The notes beneath the pieces are model-generated. The model was not told the origin of the DNA and did no database searches. It worked only from the letters and a program-made list of their open reading frames with translations. DNA of 64,000 nucleotides from Morganella morganii H1r (GTDB lineage: Bacteria > Pseudomonadota > Gammaproteobacteria > Enterobacterales > Enterobacteriaceae), in assembly GCF_000633515.1 (NCBI RefSeq), contig NZ_AYMP01000006.1:186001-250000 (forward strand), in the 5' to 3' direction. The translations under genes and the position numbers were made by a program. Shown here one piece after another: positions 46,095-56,338 of this stretch (positions are counted from its first letter, which is position 1; the number at the start of each line of letters is the position of its first letter).

Positions 46095-47588
46095 ATGACA
46101 ATGACGCTGACCACACCGCTGATTGTGACATTTATTGTCTATATCGCCGGGATGCTGTTCATCGGCTATATGGCTTACCGCTCCACCAATAACTTTGACG
46201 ACTATATTCTCGGCGGCCGCCGGATGGGCAGTTTTGTGACGGCATTATCTGCCGGTGCATCCGACATGAGCGGCTGGCTGCTGATGGGATTACCCGGTGT
46301 GGTTTTCTTCTCCGGTATTTCCGAATCCTGGATTGCCATCGGTCTGTGTATCGGTGCCTGGCTGAACTGGCGGATTGTTGCCGGTCGTCTGCGCCTTCAG
46401 ACGGAAGTCAACAATGCGCTGACCCTGCCGGATTATTTCACGCAGCGTTTTGAGGATAAAAGCCGTGTTCTGCGGATTGTCTCGGCAGCCGTGATCCTGA
46501 TTTTCTTCACCATTTACTGTGCTTCCGGCATCGTGGCCGGTGGTCTGCTGTTTGAAAGCACCTTCGGTATCAGTTATGAAAAAGCCATGTGGCTCGGGGC
46601 AGGGGCAACTATCGCTTATACCTTCCTCGGCGGATTCCTCGCGGTCAGCTGGACAGATACCGTACAGGCGACACTGATGATTTTCGCGTTGATTCTGACT
46701 CCGGTTATGGTGATTGTGTCTGTCGGCGGGTTTGATACCGCACTGGCGATTATCGAAGCGAAAAGCCCGGCGTATGTGGATATGTTCCGCGGGCTGGATA
46801 TTGTCGCTATTATCTCTCTGCTGGGCTGGGGGCTGGGCTATTTCGGGCAGCCGCATATCCTGGCACGCTTTATGGCGGCGGATTCTCATCACACTATCCG
46901 CAGCGCACGCCGCATCAGTATGACCTGGATGATCCTCTGTCTGGCAGGCACCATTTGTGTCGGTTTCTTCGGTATTGCCTTCTTCCAGCAGAACCCGGAA
47001 CTGGCGGGATCGGTGACGGAGAACCGCGAGCGGATTTTCATGAGCCTGACATCCATCTTATTCAATCCGTGGATTGCCGGTATTCTGCTCTCAGCCATCC
47101 TGGCTGCGGTTATGAGTACCCTGAGCTGTCAGTTGCTGGTCAGTGCCAGTGCCCTGACAGAAGATATCTACAAGCCGTTTTTCCGCAAAAATGCCTCACA
47201 AAAAGAGATGGTGCTGGTCGGGCGCATCATGGTGCTGGTGATTGCGGCGATTGCTATCTACATTGCAATGGACAAAAACAACAAAGTGCTGGGGCTGGTC
47301 AGTAACGCATGGGCCGGGTTCGGTGCAGCATTCGGACCGGTTATCCTGTTCTCTGTTATCTGGAAGCGGATGACCCGTAACGGTGCGCTGGCCGGGATGT
47401 TTACCGGTGCGGTGACGGTTCTTATCTGGATAGAATATAAGTGGTTTAATTTATATGAAATTATTCCGGGCTTTATTCTGGCCGGTATTGCGATTGTGGT
47501 GGTCAGCCTGGCAGGCCGTGAGCCGGACAAATCCGTTCAGGGACGTTTCACTGAGGCGGAAGACCGTTACCTCGGACGGACTGAGTAA
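46095..47588 (+). CDS. putP: PutP sodium/proline symporter
   Basis: A 497-residue sodium:solute symporter (SSS family) with about 13 membrane helices. Hallmarks: STNNFDDYILGGRRMGSFVTALSAGASDMSGWLLMGLPG-type N-terminal stretch, the core GWGLGYFGQPHILARFMAAD, and AAVMSTLSCQLLVSASALTEDIY. AGGA lies 8 bases before the ATG. Imports proline for breakdown by PutA; expected to be repressed by PutA when proline is low. Confidence 0.97.
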   Translation: MTMTLTTPLIVTFIVYIAGMLFIGYMAYRSTNNFDDYILGGRRMGSFVTALSAGASDMSGWLLMGLPGVVFFSGISESWIAIGLCIGAWLNWRIVAGRLRLQTEVNNALTLPDYFTQRFEDKSRVLRIVSAAVILIFFTIYCASGIVAGGLLFESTFGISYEKAMWLGAGATIAYTFLGGFLAVSWTDTVQATLMIFALILTPVMVIVSVGGFDTALAIIEAKSPAYVDMFRGLDIVAIISLLGWGLGYFGQPHILARFMAADSHHTIRSARRISMTWMILCLAGTICVGFFGIAFFQQNPELAGSVTENRERIFMSLTSILFNPWIAGILLSAILAAVMSTLSCQLLVSASALTEDIYKPFFRKNASQKEMVLVGRIMVLVIAAIAIYIAMDKNNKVLGLVSNAWAGFGAAFGPVILFSVIWKRMTRNGALAGMFTGAVTVLIWIEYKWFNLYEIIPGFILAGIAIVVVSLAGREPDKSVQGRFTEAEDRYLGRTE

Positions 47589-47602
47589 CAGAGTATAAAA
47601 AC

Positions 47603-47632
47603 AAAAATCCCGGCGCTGCCGGGATTTTTTTG
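47603..47632. terminator. Bidirectional terminator between putP and cycA
   Basis: Stem ATCCCGGC/GCCGGGAT (47607-47614 with 47618-47625), loop GCT, T run on the plus strand and A run on the other side, so it serves both convergent genes. Confidence 0.92.
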
Positions 47633-47636
47633 TCGG

Positions 47637-49034
47637 TTACTTTTGTGTTTCCGCAATGCGGCGCTTTCTGACATTCCGGTAACCGACCGCCAGCAGGATA
47701 AACCACAACGGTGTGGCAATCAGTGCCTGGCGGGTATCGGCTTCCAGTGTCAGCAGCACGATCACAAAGGCAAAAAAGGACAGACATACCCACGGGATCC
47801 AGCTGCCGAACGGCACTTTATAGACCGATGCGGCATGCAGTTGCGGACGGCGGCGGCGGAACATAATGTAGCTGTACAGGATCATACTCCAGATAAACAT
47901 AAACAGGATCGCCGATACTGTTGTTACCAGGGTAAACACATGCATCACATCAGGGATAAAATAGAGCAGAATCACCCCGACAGACAAACAGATGCAGGTG
48001 AAAATCAGCCCGGTGGCCGGTACTGCCTGTTTTGACAGACGGCAGAATTGTTTTGGTGCACTGCCTTGTTTGGCTAACCCGAACAGCATCCGGCTGGTGG
48101 AAAACACGCCGCTGTTTGCAGAGGACGCTGCGGCTGTCAGCACCACAAAATTGACCAGGCTGGCAGCTGCCGGCACCCCGATCATAATAAACAGTTCCAC
48201 GAACGGGCTTTTATCCGCCGGAATGGAGCGCCACGGTGTGACGGACATAATAATAATCAGCGCCAGCACATAAAACGCAATAATCCGGAACGGAATGGCA
48301 TTAATGGCACGCGGCAGGGATTTTACCGGATCACGGGTTTCCGCTGCGGCAGTACCGACCAGTTCGATACCGACAAAAGCAAAAATGGCTATCTGGAACC
48401 CGGCAAAGAACCCGATTATCCCTTTCGGGAACATACCGCCGTCAGACCAGATATTGGATAATGCCGCCTCATGCCCTTCCGGTGAAACAAAATGTGTGCC
48501 GATAAGAATGCCGCCGATGATAATCAGCGCGACGATCGCAACAATTTTTATCATGGAAAACCAGAATTCCATCTCACCGAATAATTTCACTGTCGCCAGG
48601 TTCAGGGACAGCAACAGCAGAATACAGAGCAGCGAGCTGACCCAGCGCGGAAAATCCGGTGCCCAGTGCATGATATAACCGGTAATCGCCACCACATCGG
48701 CAATACCGGTGATGACCCAGCAGAACCAGTACGTCCAGCCGACAAAAAAACCGGCCCACGGGCCAATCAGGTCACCGGCAAAATCGCTGAACGATTTATA
48801 ATTCAGGTTTGACAGCAGGATTTCGCCCATTGCCCGCATGACAAAGAATAAGACAAACCCGATGATCATATAGACAAATAATACCGAAGGGCCTGCCAGC
48901 GAAATTGTTTTACCGGATCCCATAAATAACCCGGTACCGATTGCCCCGCTGATGGAAATCAGCTGAATATGCCGGTTGGTTAAACTGCGTTTGAGTTCGC
49001 CGCGCGGCGGCGTGGCAGGCGTTTTTTCGTCCAT
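47637..49034 (-). CDS. cycA: CycA D-serine/D-alanine/glycine transporter
   Basis: A 465-residue APC-family permease, about 12 membrane helices. N-terminal SLTNRHIQLISISGAIGTGLFMGSG and ASSANSGVFSTSRMLFGLA are typical of the amino-acid transporter family, and similarity to E. coli CycA continues to the C-terminus (VLLTLEADTRQALIATPLWFI). ATG 49034 is used rather than an in-frame TTG at 49040. Transported substrates are inferred from E. coli. Monocistronic. Confidence 0.93.
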   Translation of the reverse strand: MDEKTPATPPRGELKRSLTNRHIQLISISGAIGTGLFMGSGKTISLAGPSVLFVYMIIGFVLFFVMRAMGEILLSNLNYKSFSDFAGDLIGPWAGFFVGWTYWFCWVITGIADVVAITGYIMHWAPDFPRWVSSLLCILLLLSLNLATVKLFGEMEFWFSMIKIVAIVALIIIGGILIGTHFVSPEGHEAALSNIWSDGGMFPKGIIGFFAGFQIAIFAFVGIELVGTAAAETRDPVKSLPRAINAIPFRIIAFYVLALIIIMSVTPWRSIPADKSPFVELFIMIGVPAAASLVNFVVLTAAASSANSGVFSTSRMLFGLAKQGSAPKQFCRLSKQAVPATGLIFTCICLSVGVILLYFIPDVMHVFTLVTTVSAILFMFIWSMILYSYIMFRRRRPQLHAASVYKVPFGSWIPWVCLSFFAFVIVLLTLEADTRQALIATPLWFILLAVGYRNVRKRRIAETQK

Positions 49035-49423
49035 AAACAAATCCGTTAAGCTAAAAAATAACCATTATTTTTATTCATTCAAAAATGGTGCTGTAAGCGA
49101 ATAGTGTGACACATTTCTCAGAATGAGTAACGAGAAATTTTCCGTTAAATTCATAGGCTTGATAGATAATATAGGTCAGGAGCTATTGTTTCGCATTAGT
49201 TTTATTGTGGGTGAAAATAATATTACACGGGTTTACAAAACAGCAGAAAAGGGCATTTTTTGCAGTAACATTAATAAGAAACCCCAAATCGGCGATAACG
49301 GGTCAGAATAGTATATTTTGGGGATTTCCCGCGTATACCGGTGATATGTCACAGGGATATTTTTATTGCGGAAGGGTATTTATGGACAAAATAACACGGA
49401 GAATGGCGGCAGATTACCGGTGA
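49035..49423. other. Intergenic region between cycA and the DUF1883 gene
   Basis: About 390 bases, A+T-rich, with the cycA promoter presumably near 49040-49140. Short open frames on the plus strand (e.g. 49123-49311) lack ribosome-binding sites and homology. Nothing else seen. Confidence 0.4.
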
Positions 49424-49460
49424 TATAAAACGATCCCCGCAGTACATATTATCTGCGGGG
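49424..49460 (-). terminator. Probable terminator of the DUF1883 gene
   Basis: 8-bp stem CCCCGCAG/CTGCGGGG (49435-49442 with 49453-49460); on the minus strand ATCGTTTTATAT follows, a moderate T tract. Confidence 0.65.
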
Positions 49461-49502
49461 AATTATCCGGACAGGTATTATTCCGGTGCCGGAACCGGCG
49501 GG

Positions 49503-49796
49503 TTATTTTTTTGCAATGGCTTTGTCAGCGCGCGGCTCGACGGTGATGGAATGCTCAACCGTCAGTGCCCCTTCCTCAATATCCAGAGTAATATTCCAGT
49601 CTGCATCGAAAGGCACCACCATTCTGGCCGGAAGTTCATGGAAGAAACCACTGCCGCCATGTGTCCGGAACGGCATTCCTTTGCGGTACTGATTAAAATT
49701 CATTTTGGTCATCATTAAGACATTGCACGAACGACCACAATCCACCACTACCGTATCACCTGCTGTCAGGTGCATTCTTTTATGTAAAAACGGCAT
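49503..49796 (-). CDS. DUF1883 domain protein
   Basis: A 97-residue cytoplasmic protein with the pattern of the DUF1883 family: MHLTAGDTVVVDCGRSCNVLMMTKMNFNQYRKG, then THGGSGFFHELPARMVVPFDADWNITLDIEEG. AGGAG precedes the ATG. This family's role is not established (sometimes fused to TIR domains in other bacteria). Likely alone in its transcript. Confidence 0.85.
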   Translation of the reverse strand: MPFLHKRMHLTAGDTVVVDCGRSCNVLMMTKMNFNQYRKGMPFRTHGGSGFFHELPARMVVPFDADWNITLDIEEGALTVEHSITVEPRADKAIAKK

Positions 49797-49882
49797 GATA
49801 ACACTCCTGTTTTTATTTCCCGGGCAGAATATCCGCCACCGGTTACGTATTATTACGCAGATATAACCTGCACCGGATCCTG

Positions 49883-50431
49883 TTAAGGATAATAGGTACT
49901 GACCAGCATACGCGGCTGTAATGCTATTAATTTTTTCTGTTCTTCCGATAATGTGTGTGTTTCCAGCCAGCGGGCTTTGTGTTTCTCAAAATCAGGGGAT
50001 TCGCCCAGATACAGTGCCAGGAGATAATTAAAATCCCGGACATTGCTCTGCTCAAATACAGAAATGACATCCCGGTAACACATATTATGCGGTAATTTAA
50101 TGCGTTCGGTTAACATGCACTCCATCAGTTTCAGTGACGGAACCCCGGTATTCTGATAAACGATTTTCAGTTGAGTGATCGCTCTTTCATAACGGTTATC
50201 CGCAATCAGTAAATCACTGTAGAGCTCGCGCAGTGCAATATCATCAGGGTACTGGCTGATCAGGGTGTCAAACTGATCCAGTGCTTTTTCCTTGCCCTCA
50301 TCCGTTTTGCTGCCGGAGTATTTAATCACATACGACATGGCCTGGTCTTTCGGGGCCCGCTCTGTATTTGTATACGCATAGGATGTAAACGAAAAACCCA
50401 GCATCCAGGCTAAAAATATCCAATTCTTCAT
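49883..50431 (-). CDS. Exported protein with TPR-like helical repeats
   Basis: A 182-residue protein with a signal peptide (KNWIFLAWMLGFSFTSYAYT) and a helical mature part whose stretches EKALDQFDTLISQYPDDIALRELYSDLLIADNRYERAITQLK resemble tetratricopeptide units. Two Cys (MECMLTE, HNMCYRD). ATG 50431 is chosen because the signal peptide starts there. No known family; probably periplasmic. Lies downstream of the sulfatase-like gene but separated by a terminator. Confidence 0.7.
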   Translation of the reverse strand: MKNWIFLAWMLGFSFTSYAYTNTERAPKDQAMSYVIKYSGSKTDEGKEKALDQFDTLISQYPDDIALRELYSDLLIADNRYERAITQLKIVYQNTGVPSLKLMECMLTERIKLPHNMCYRDVISVFEQSNVRDFNYLLALYLGESPDFEKHKARWLETHTLSEEQKKLIALQPRMLVSTYYP

Positions 50432-50663
50432 GGAAATACGGTTCCCTGTGTATTTACCGTGTGATGACTGTAACACAAGAGTCACAGTGATAACTTAGGA
50501 TGTTTACGAAAAACAGGGAAAGTATTGTGTAATGCGGTTAAACAGGAATACAATAAATCAGCCGTACAGGGGATGAAAACAATAAAGTGCCATTGTTTAA
50601 GATATTTTACAGAATAATCTTATGAACTGATTATTGATGTATGTCTTCTGTTAAGTGTGATTT

Positions 50664-50697
50664 ATGAAAAAAATATCAGCAGGCGGCCGCCTGCTGA
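50664..50697 (-). terminator. Terminator of the sulfatase-like gene (22-bp perfect palindrome)
   Basis: Perfect palindrome 50676-50697 centred on GGCC, with a T run following on the minus strand (TATTTTTTT). It begins 25 bases after the gene's stop codon. Confidence 0.85.
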
Positions 50698-50721
50698 CGG
50701 GATTAAATAATACCGGGAGAA

Positions 50722-52257
50722 TTACTTTCTGTCAGTAAAATAGGCGCTAAAAGGGACAGCGTAATTATCTACGGAAAGAACCCTGTCGTTATTTTTTTCA
50801 GTTTCGACCAGTTCCGGGTTTAATGAATATCCCAGAAGCTCAGACAAAATATATTTATTCATTAATCCGCTCAGCCAGCCATCCTGATTACGGTATTTTT
50901 CAATAAGCCGGCAATCAAAAGATGAATCTCCGGATTTATACAGGAATGGGATCATAAATTGTTCAGAGCCGTTGGTGAAACCATGGCCTTTACCGATTAA
51001 CTCACCATGATCAGAGGTATATATAAACGTATAGTTATCAGCCGCAGCGGTAGTTTCGTCATAAAGATTTCCTGTGATACGGTCTGTATAGCGGATTGTC
51101 CGGTCATATTCATCGCTGAACCGGTTCTTCTCGGCGTCGGTATAATTGGCGTAAGGTTTATGGCTGCCCAGTAAATGAACAATAATAAATTTATATTCAT
51201 CCGGCTCTGCCAGTGCTTTTTTCAATAAACCCGGCAGTGCCATGTCATTATCTTCGTCAATGGTAATAACATCACTTCTGTTGGCGATAAAACCATATTT
51301 AGAGCCGTGAACTCCAAATACGGGCTGTGCACCTAACCAATAGGTCTTGTATCCCTGATCCTGAGCCATCTCAATAATCGATTTTTCCCGGAATAAATTT
51401 TCTTCATTTTCAGGAGTATAAAATGACAGTGACAATGAAATTGAATTCCGGGTAATTGGTGCTGATGAATGAACTTTTTCAGTAATACAGGAACCTGAAC
51501 CGGTAAATATTCTTTCCATTTCAGGTGTTGTTGCGCCGGGATATCCGTAGATATGATACCGTGAAGGTGAAGATGATTCGCCGATAACAAAAACGATGAC
51601 GTTATTTTCCGGTTTTTTACCGGCGATAACGGCATTGTTCAGTTTGCGGTCAGGATACTCTTCAGCATACCGGTCATTACTGACAGCGGCACCGGCTATA
51701 TATAAAAGGTTACCGGCAACCACCGGGAACTTATCCCGCAGATATCTGCCCAGCTCATGAGGATCTTCCCGGAACGAAAGCATCAGGATCCGGTGATCAG
51801 CAATGGCTTCTCTGGCCAGTGAAATCAGTAAAAAGACACAGACGATAAGTGGTGATATTTTAAACCAGCGGGGGAGTGTCAGTGTCTTTTTTCTGAAAAA
51901 AAAGGTAATTAACAGGCTGACGGCCAGTGAGGGCAGCAAAATTGAAAAGACGTAATGTCCGAGCATAGCAGAAGCTTCGGAACTGTTTGTTTCTATTCCT
52001 GAATCGATAACCCCGGTAGATATTTTTTCATGAAATTCAGCAAAATAAGCTATCTCAAGAGAAAATATCAGCGTGATGATAAATCCGGTAATGACTGAAA
52101 ACCACGTTTTACTGTTTAAGAGAATTAGTGTGCATAAAAATAACGCTAATGTGGCTAAATGAGGTGCAGTAGAATCACGTTTATAAATAAATGTATTTAT
52201 AAGATAACTCATGATCATGAGTATTATTAGTATTGCCGGGTATTTATACTTTTTCAT
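50722..52257 (-). CDS. Inner-membrane sulfatase/phosphoethanolamine-transferase-like protein
   Basis: A 511-residue protein. Residues 1-170 hold about five membrane helices; the rest is a periplasmic alkaline-phosphatase-fold domain. VFVIGESSSPSRYHIYGYPGATTPEM carries the nucleophile position directly after GE as Ser, and YTSDHGELIGKGHGF is the metal site. These are hallmarks of EptA/CptA/OpgE enzymes that add phosphoethanolamine to lipid A, core or glucans. Substrate cannot be read from sequence. Low G+C and a weak ribosome-binding site at ATG 52257 differ from neighbours. Confidence 0.82.
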   Translation of the reverse strand: MKKYKYPAILIILMIMSYLINTFIYKRDSTAPHLATLALFLCTLILLNSKTWFSVITGFIITLIFSLEIAYFAEFHEKISTGVIDSGIETNSSEASAMLGHYVFSILLPSLAVSLLITFFFRKKTLTLPRWFKISPLIVCVFLLISLAREAIADHRILMLSFREDPHELGRYLRDKFPVVAGNLLYIAGAAVSNDRYAEEYPDRKLNNAVIAGKKPENNVIVFVIGESSSPSRYHIYGYPGATTPEMERIFTGSGSCITEKVHSSAPITRNSISLSLSFYTPENEENLFREKSIIEMAQDQGYKTYWLGAQPVFGVHGSKYGFIANRSDVITIDEDNDMALPGLLKKALAEPDEYKFIIVHLLGSHKPYANYTDAEKNRFSDEYDRTIRYTDRITGNLYDETTAAADNYTFIYTSDHGELIGKGHGFTNGSEQFMIPFLYKSGDSSFDCRLIEKYRNQDGWLSGLMNKYILSELLGYSLNPELVETEKNNDRVLSVDNYAVPFSAYFTDRK

Positions 52258-52507
52258 TATAAATTTAATATCAGGATTAGTATCAAAAATTAGCACTAAA
52301 TGTTAAATGATATTTTTTAGAAAAACAATAGCGATAAAAATCAGTCTTCATCTTTCATTAATTAAATATTTTTTCCGGAAATTAACATTGCGGGTACCCT
52401 AAACACAGGGGAATGCACAAAGATTAAATACGGATTGTTTACCTGACGTTATCGCCGGTTCTTTCTGCTATCATGTACTGTGACACCCGCCGGCCGAAGG
52501 AGACACT

Positions 52508-52921
52508 ATGTGGAACATACATCCGACACGCAGCCGCTATGCATTAGTGGCTCAGTATCTGTCGCCGCTGGATGCCCGGATTGAAGCCGGATTGCTGGAA
52601 TCCGAAGGGATTAAGGTGATGCTGCTGGATGAAAATATTGTCTGGAATAATCAGATGTATGCGCAGGCTGTCGGCGGGGTGAAGTTGCTGGTTAATCAGG
52701 ACGAGTTAACCCGTGCGCAGGAGATTCTGGCGGATTATCATCACGGGGATTTCGGGATTGATGAGGAAGGGGAACCGGTGGCGGCTGTTCCGGAGCCGGT
52801 GACTGCAAACAGTAAAGAAGATTATGTCAATATGGGGTTTGTTTTCATCATTTTCCTGACATTCGGACTGGCAATCCCGTTTAAGGCGCTGCATCGTCGT
52901 CTGAAAGAGAAAGCCAAATAA
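52508..52921 (+). CDS. DUF2007 domain protein with a membrane tail
   Basis: A 137-residue protein. Residues 12-72 (YALVAQYLSPLDARIEAGLLESEGIKVMLLDENIVW) match the DUF2007 (putative signal-transducing) pattern; a membrane helix (VNMGFVFIIFLTFGLAIPFKAL) ends the protein. AAGGAGACACT precedes the ATG, a strong site. Function unknown. A hairpin CCGGATG/CATCCGG (52925-52931 with 52945-52951) lies before convergent adeP, but lacks a T run. Confidence 0.85.
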   Translation: MWNIHPTRSRYALVAQYLSPLDARIEAGLLESEGIKVMLLDENIVWNNQMYAQAVGGVKLLVNQDELTRAQEILADYHHGDFGIDEEGEPVAAVPEPVTANSKEDYVNMGFVFIIFLTFGLAIPFKALHRRLKEKAK

Positions 52922-52959
52922 TCTCCGGATGACGGAAAACCCGGCATCCGGCTGATACA

Positions 52960-54294
52960 TCAGTGGTCGACAAACACAAACTTCAGCACAAACAGCAGGG
53001 CAACCAGAATCACACACGGATTCAGCTCGTTCCGGCGTCCGGTACCCAGCTTCATCACAGAGTAAGAGATAAAACCAAGTGCAATACCGTCCGTGATGGA
53101 GAAACTGAACGGCATCATAATCGCGGTGATAAAGGCAGGTACCGCGTCAGTCAGGTCATTCCAGTTTACCCGCGCCAGGCTGGATGTCATCAGCACCCCG
53201 ACATAAATCAGTGCGCCGGCGACGGCATAGGCAGGTACCATCCCGGCCAGCGGGGAGAGGAAAATCACCAGCAGGAACAGGATCCCGACCACCACGGCGG
53301 TCAGCCCTGTCCGCCCGCCGACAGAGACCCCGGAGGTACTTTCAATATACGCGGTGACCGACGATGTGCCGATAAACCCGCCGATCACCGAGCTGATACT
53401 GTCCACATACAGGGCTTTCTGCATATTCGGGAATTTACCGTCTTTATCTGCCAGTCCGGCTTTATCGGTTACCCCGATAAGGGTACCCGATGAGTCAAAC
53501 AGGTTAACCAGCATAAATGAGAAAATAATCCCTGACAGCCCGATATTAAAGGCCCCGGCCACATCCACTTTACCCAGCACACTGGTGACATCCGGCGGCA
53601 TAGAAAAAATGCCGTTATAGGTGACATCCCCCAGCAGCCAGCCAATCAGTGTGGTGACCACAATGGAGATCAGGACCGCCGCGTGAATACGGCGGGAGGC
53701 CAGAATGGTGATAATAAAAAAGCCCAGTGCGCCGAGCCAGACGGAGTGGGAGGTCAGATCCCCCATAGAGACCAGGGTGTCCGGGTTCGCCACAACCAGA
53801 CCGATATTTTTCAGCCCCATCATAGCGATAAACAGCCCGATACCGCTGGTGATCCCCACCCGCAGACTCAGCGGGATATTGGCGATCATCCAGTAACGGA
53901 CGCGGAAAACAGTCAGCAGTAACATGCCAAGTGCCCCCCAGAAGATAGCCCCCATCCCGGTTTGCCAGGAGTAACCCATGGCGGAAACCACACCGAAAGC
54001 AAAAAAGGCGTTCAGTCCCATTGCCGGTGCCAGTGCAACCGGCAGATTTGCCAGACAGCCCATCAGAATACAGCCGAATGCCGCGATCAGACAGGTGGTG
54101 ACGAAGACAGCCTGTGTATCCATCCCGGCAGCGCCGAGGATTTGCGGGTTAACAAAAATGATATACACCATGGTAAGAAAGGTGGTTATACCGGCGATAA
54201 CTTCGGTTCGTGCCGTGGTACCGTGTGCCTGTAAACGGAATAAACGTCCCAGTACACCTGTTTCCCGGATGGTTTCCGGTGTTTGACTATCCAT
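52960..54294 (-). CDS. adeP: AdeP-like adenine permease
   Basis: A 444-residue permease of the NCS2/AzgA purine group. Strong conservation with E. coli AdeP/AdeQ throughout (HGTTARTEVIAGITTFLTMVYI; ANLPVALAPAMGLNAFFAF; LFDSSGTLIGVTDKAGLADK; GTSSVTAYIESTSGVSVGGRTGLTAV). About 12-14 membrane segments. AGGAG precedes the ATG. Divergent from ade (adenine deaminase), which supports adenine as the substrate. Confidence 0.92.
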   Translation of the reverse strand: MDSQTPETIRETGVLGRLFRLQAHGTTARTEVIAGITTFLTMVYIIFVNPQILGAAGMDTQAVFVTTCLIAAFGCILMGCLANLPVALAPAMGLNAFFAFGVVSAMGYSWQTGMGAIFWGALGMLLLTVFRVRYWMIANIPLSLRVGITSGIGLFIAMMGLKNIGLVVANPDTLVSMGDLTSHSVWLGALGFFIITILASRRIHAAVLISIVVTTLIGWLLGDVTYNGIFSMPPDVTSVLGKVDVAGAFNIGLSGIIFSFMLVNLFDSSGTLIGVTDKAGLADKDGKFPNMQKALYVDSISSVIGGFIGTSSVTAYIESTSGVSVGGRTGLTAVVVGILFLLVIFLSPLAGMVPAYAVAGALIYVGVLMTSSLARVNWNDLTDAVPAFITAIMMPFSFSITDGIALGFISYSVMKLGTGRRNELNPCVILVALLFVLKFVFVDH

Positions 54295-54515
54295 TTTATG
54301 CTCCTGTCTCCCGGGGAAAAGATAACTGGTCTGATAAATGCATAATCAATGCCAGCATCGTGACGACATTCCGTGAGAAACCGTAATCATCCGGTTGTGT
54401 CGCAATAATTTGTAACCATTGCGGCGGGGATCACCTTTATTCCGGTACACCTCACAGGACAGAGAGAACACCGTGAATTCACATTATCAATGTGAGAGAA
54501 AAACAGGGGACAGTG

Positions 54516-56282
54516 ATGAACAGTGAGAAAAATAAGCACACCTGCACGCGCAGCCGTGAAGAAATGACAACACTCCTCGCCGTGGCCCGCTGTGAGGCAC
54601 CGGCGGATTATCGTATTGATAATGTCAGGATCCTGGATCTGATTAACGGCGGTGAATTTCCGGGCCCGGTGGTAATAAGCGGGAATGCCATTGCCGGTGT
54701 CGGGGTGGTGTATAAGGATGCCCCGGCGCATCAGGTTATTGACGGTAAAAATGCGGTGGTTGTCCCCGGGTTTATTGACGCGCACCTGCATATTGAATCC
54801 AGCATGATGACGCCGGTCACCTTTGAGAGTGCCACGCTGCCGCTGGGAGTCACGACCATCGTGTGTGACCCCCATGAAATCGTGAACGTCATGGGGGAAG
54901 AGGGGATTGAATGGTTTCTGCGCTGCGCGGAACAGGCACAGCAGAACCAGTTTGTTCAGGTAAGTTCCTGTGTGCCTGCATTACCGGGCAGTGATGTGAA
55001 CGGCGCGGAATTCCCGCTGGCAGAGATGCTGAAATACAAGGATCATCCGCATGTGCCGGGACTGGCGGAGATGATGAATTTTCCTGCGGTGATTGCCGGT
55101 GAGGCGGAAACGCTGGATAAACTGGATGCATTCCGCGGTATGACGCTGGATGGTCACTGCCCGATGGTTACCGGGAAAGACCTCAACGGCTATATTGCCG
55201 GGGGGATTGAAAACTGTCACGAATCGCACCGTTATGAGGAAGGGCTGGAAAAACTGGCGCTGGGAATGGCACTGATGATCCGAGAAGGGTCGGCGGCACG
55301 GAATCTGGATGCGCTGGCACCGCTCATCACGGCGATGAGCAGCCCGCAGTGTTTGTTATGTACCGATGACCGCAATCCGTGGGAAATCATTCATGAGGGA
55401 CATATGAATGCACTGGTGTATCGTCTGATCAATCAGCATCAGATTCCGGTACATATTGCTTACCGTGTTGCCGGCTGGTCTGCCGCACGGCATTTCGGGC
55501 TGAAAAACCTCGGGCTGGTGGCGCCGGGTAAACAGGCGGATCTGGTTCTGCTGCGGGATGAGAAAACCGTAGATATTCAGGCGGTTATGTGCGGCGGTCG
55601 CTGGGTGGATAAAGCGGCGCTGCTGCGTGAGCGGGAAGCTAAACAGGCAGCATCACGTCCGCCGGTGCAGAATACCGTGCGGCGTCAGGCAGTGACAGCG
55701 CAATCTCTGGCCTTTGTGCCGGAACCGGGGCGCGAGTACCGCGCCATCAGTGTCATTCCGAATGAGCTGATCACCGGTGAACAGCGGGTCAGCTGGGACG
55801 GTCGCCGCTATGACTGCGATAATATCTGCTCGCTTGCAGTGATTGAACGCTATGGCCGCCAGACACCACCTGCAACGGCATTGCTGCACAATTTCGGCCT
55901 GACGCGCGGGGCTCTGGCATCAACGGTCAGCCACGACAGCCATAACATTGTTGTCGCCGGTATTGATCCGATGGATATGGCGCTGGCGGTGAATCAGCTG
56001 ATTGCCGGTGGCGGCGGGATGTGTGTGGTTGCGGACGGGCGGGTGCTGAGCCATGCTGCACTGCCGATTGCCGGGCTGATGAGTGATAAAACAGCAGATG
56101 AAATCGCCGCTGAAATTGAATCACTGAAAGCGGCCTGCCGCGACTGCGGAGTGATGCTGAATGAGCCGTTTATTCAGATGGCATTCCTGTCACTGCCGGT
56201 GATCCCGACACTGAAACTCACCAGCCTCGGGTTATATGATGTGAACAAATTTATTTTTACACACAGTGAGTTAACGGCATAA
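54516..56282 (+). CDS. ade: Ade adenine deaminase
   Basis: A 588-residue amidohydrolase, the same length as E. coli Ade, which converts adenine to hypoxanthine and ammonia. Metal-binding [26 protein letters not shown] and NCHESHR motifs are present, and [12 protein letters not shown] near the C-terminus. ATG 54516 is preferred (GGGGACAGTG upstream, homologue length); the ATG frame opens at 54492. Opposite adeP across a 221-base control region. Confidence 0.95.
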   Translation: MNSEKNKHTCTRSREEMTTLLAVARCEAPADYRIDNVRILDLINGGEFPGPVVISGNAIAGVGVVYKDAPAHQVIDGKNAVVVPGFIDAHLHIESSMMTPVTFESATLPLGVTTIVCDPHEIVNVMGEEGIEWFLRCAEQAQQNQFVQVSSCVPALPGSDVNGAEFPLAEMLKYKDHPHVPGLAEMMNFPAVIAGEAETLDKLDAFRGMTLDGHCPMVTGKDLNGYIAGGIENCHESHRYEEGLEKLALGMALMIREGSAARNLDALAPLITAMSSPQCLLCTDDRNPWEIIHEGHMNALVYRLINQHQIPVHIAYRVAGWSAARHFGLKNLGLVAPGKQADLVLLRDEKTVDIQAVMCGGRWVDKAALLREREAKQAASRPPVQNTVRRQAVTAQSLAFVPEPGREYRAISVIPNELITGEQRVSWDGRRYDCDNICSLAVIERYGRQTPPATALLHNFGLTRGALASTVSHDSHNIVVAGIDPMDMALAVNQLIAGGGGMCVVADGRVLSHAALPIAGLMSDKTADEIAAEIESLKAACRDCGVMLNEPFIQMAFLSLPVIPTLKLTSLGLYDVNKFIFTHSELTA

Positions 56283-56288
56283 ACAGAA

Positions 56289-56317
56289 AAGGACAGAGGC
56301 TGTCTGTCTCTGTCCTT
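56289..56317. terminator. Hairpin between ade and the ABC transporter genes
   Basis: Perfect 10-bp stem AAGGACAGAG/CTCTGTCCTT (56289-56298 with 56308-56317), mixed T-rich flanks on both sides; likely bidirectional terminator. Confidence 0.7.
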
Positions 56318-56338
56318 CTTCTCTGTTCACTACAGCAA

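Noticed and set aside
49123-49311. 62-codon frame between cycA and the DUF1883 gene
   Set aside because: No ribosome-binding site, no recognisable homology, A+T-rich intergenic sequence; probably chance.
52925-52951. CCGGATG/CATCCGG hairpin between the DUF2007 gene and adeP as a REP element
   Set aside because: Only one copy seen and stem is short; not enough to call a repeat family or a terminator (no T run).
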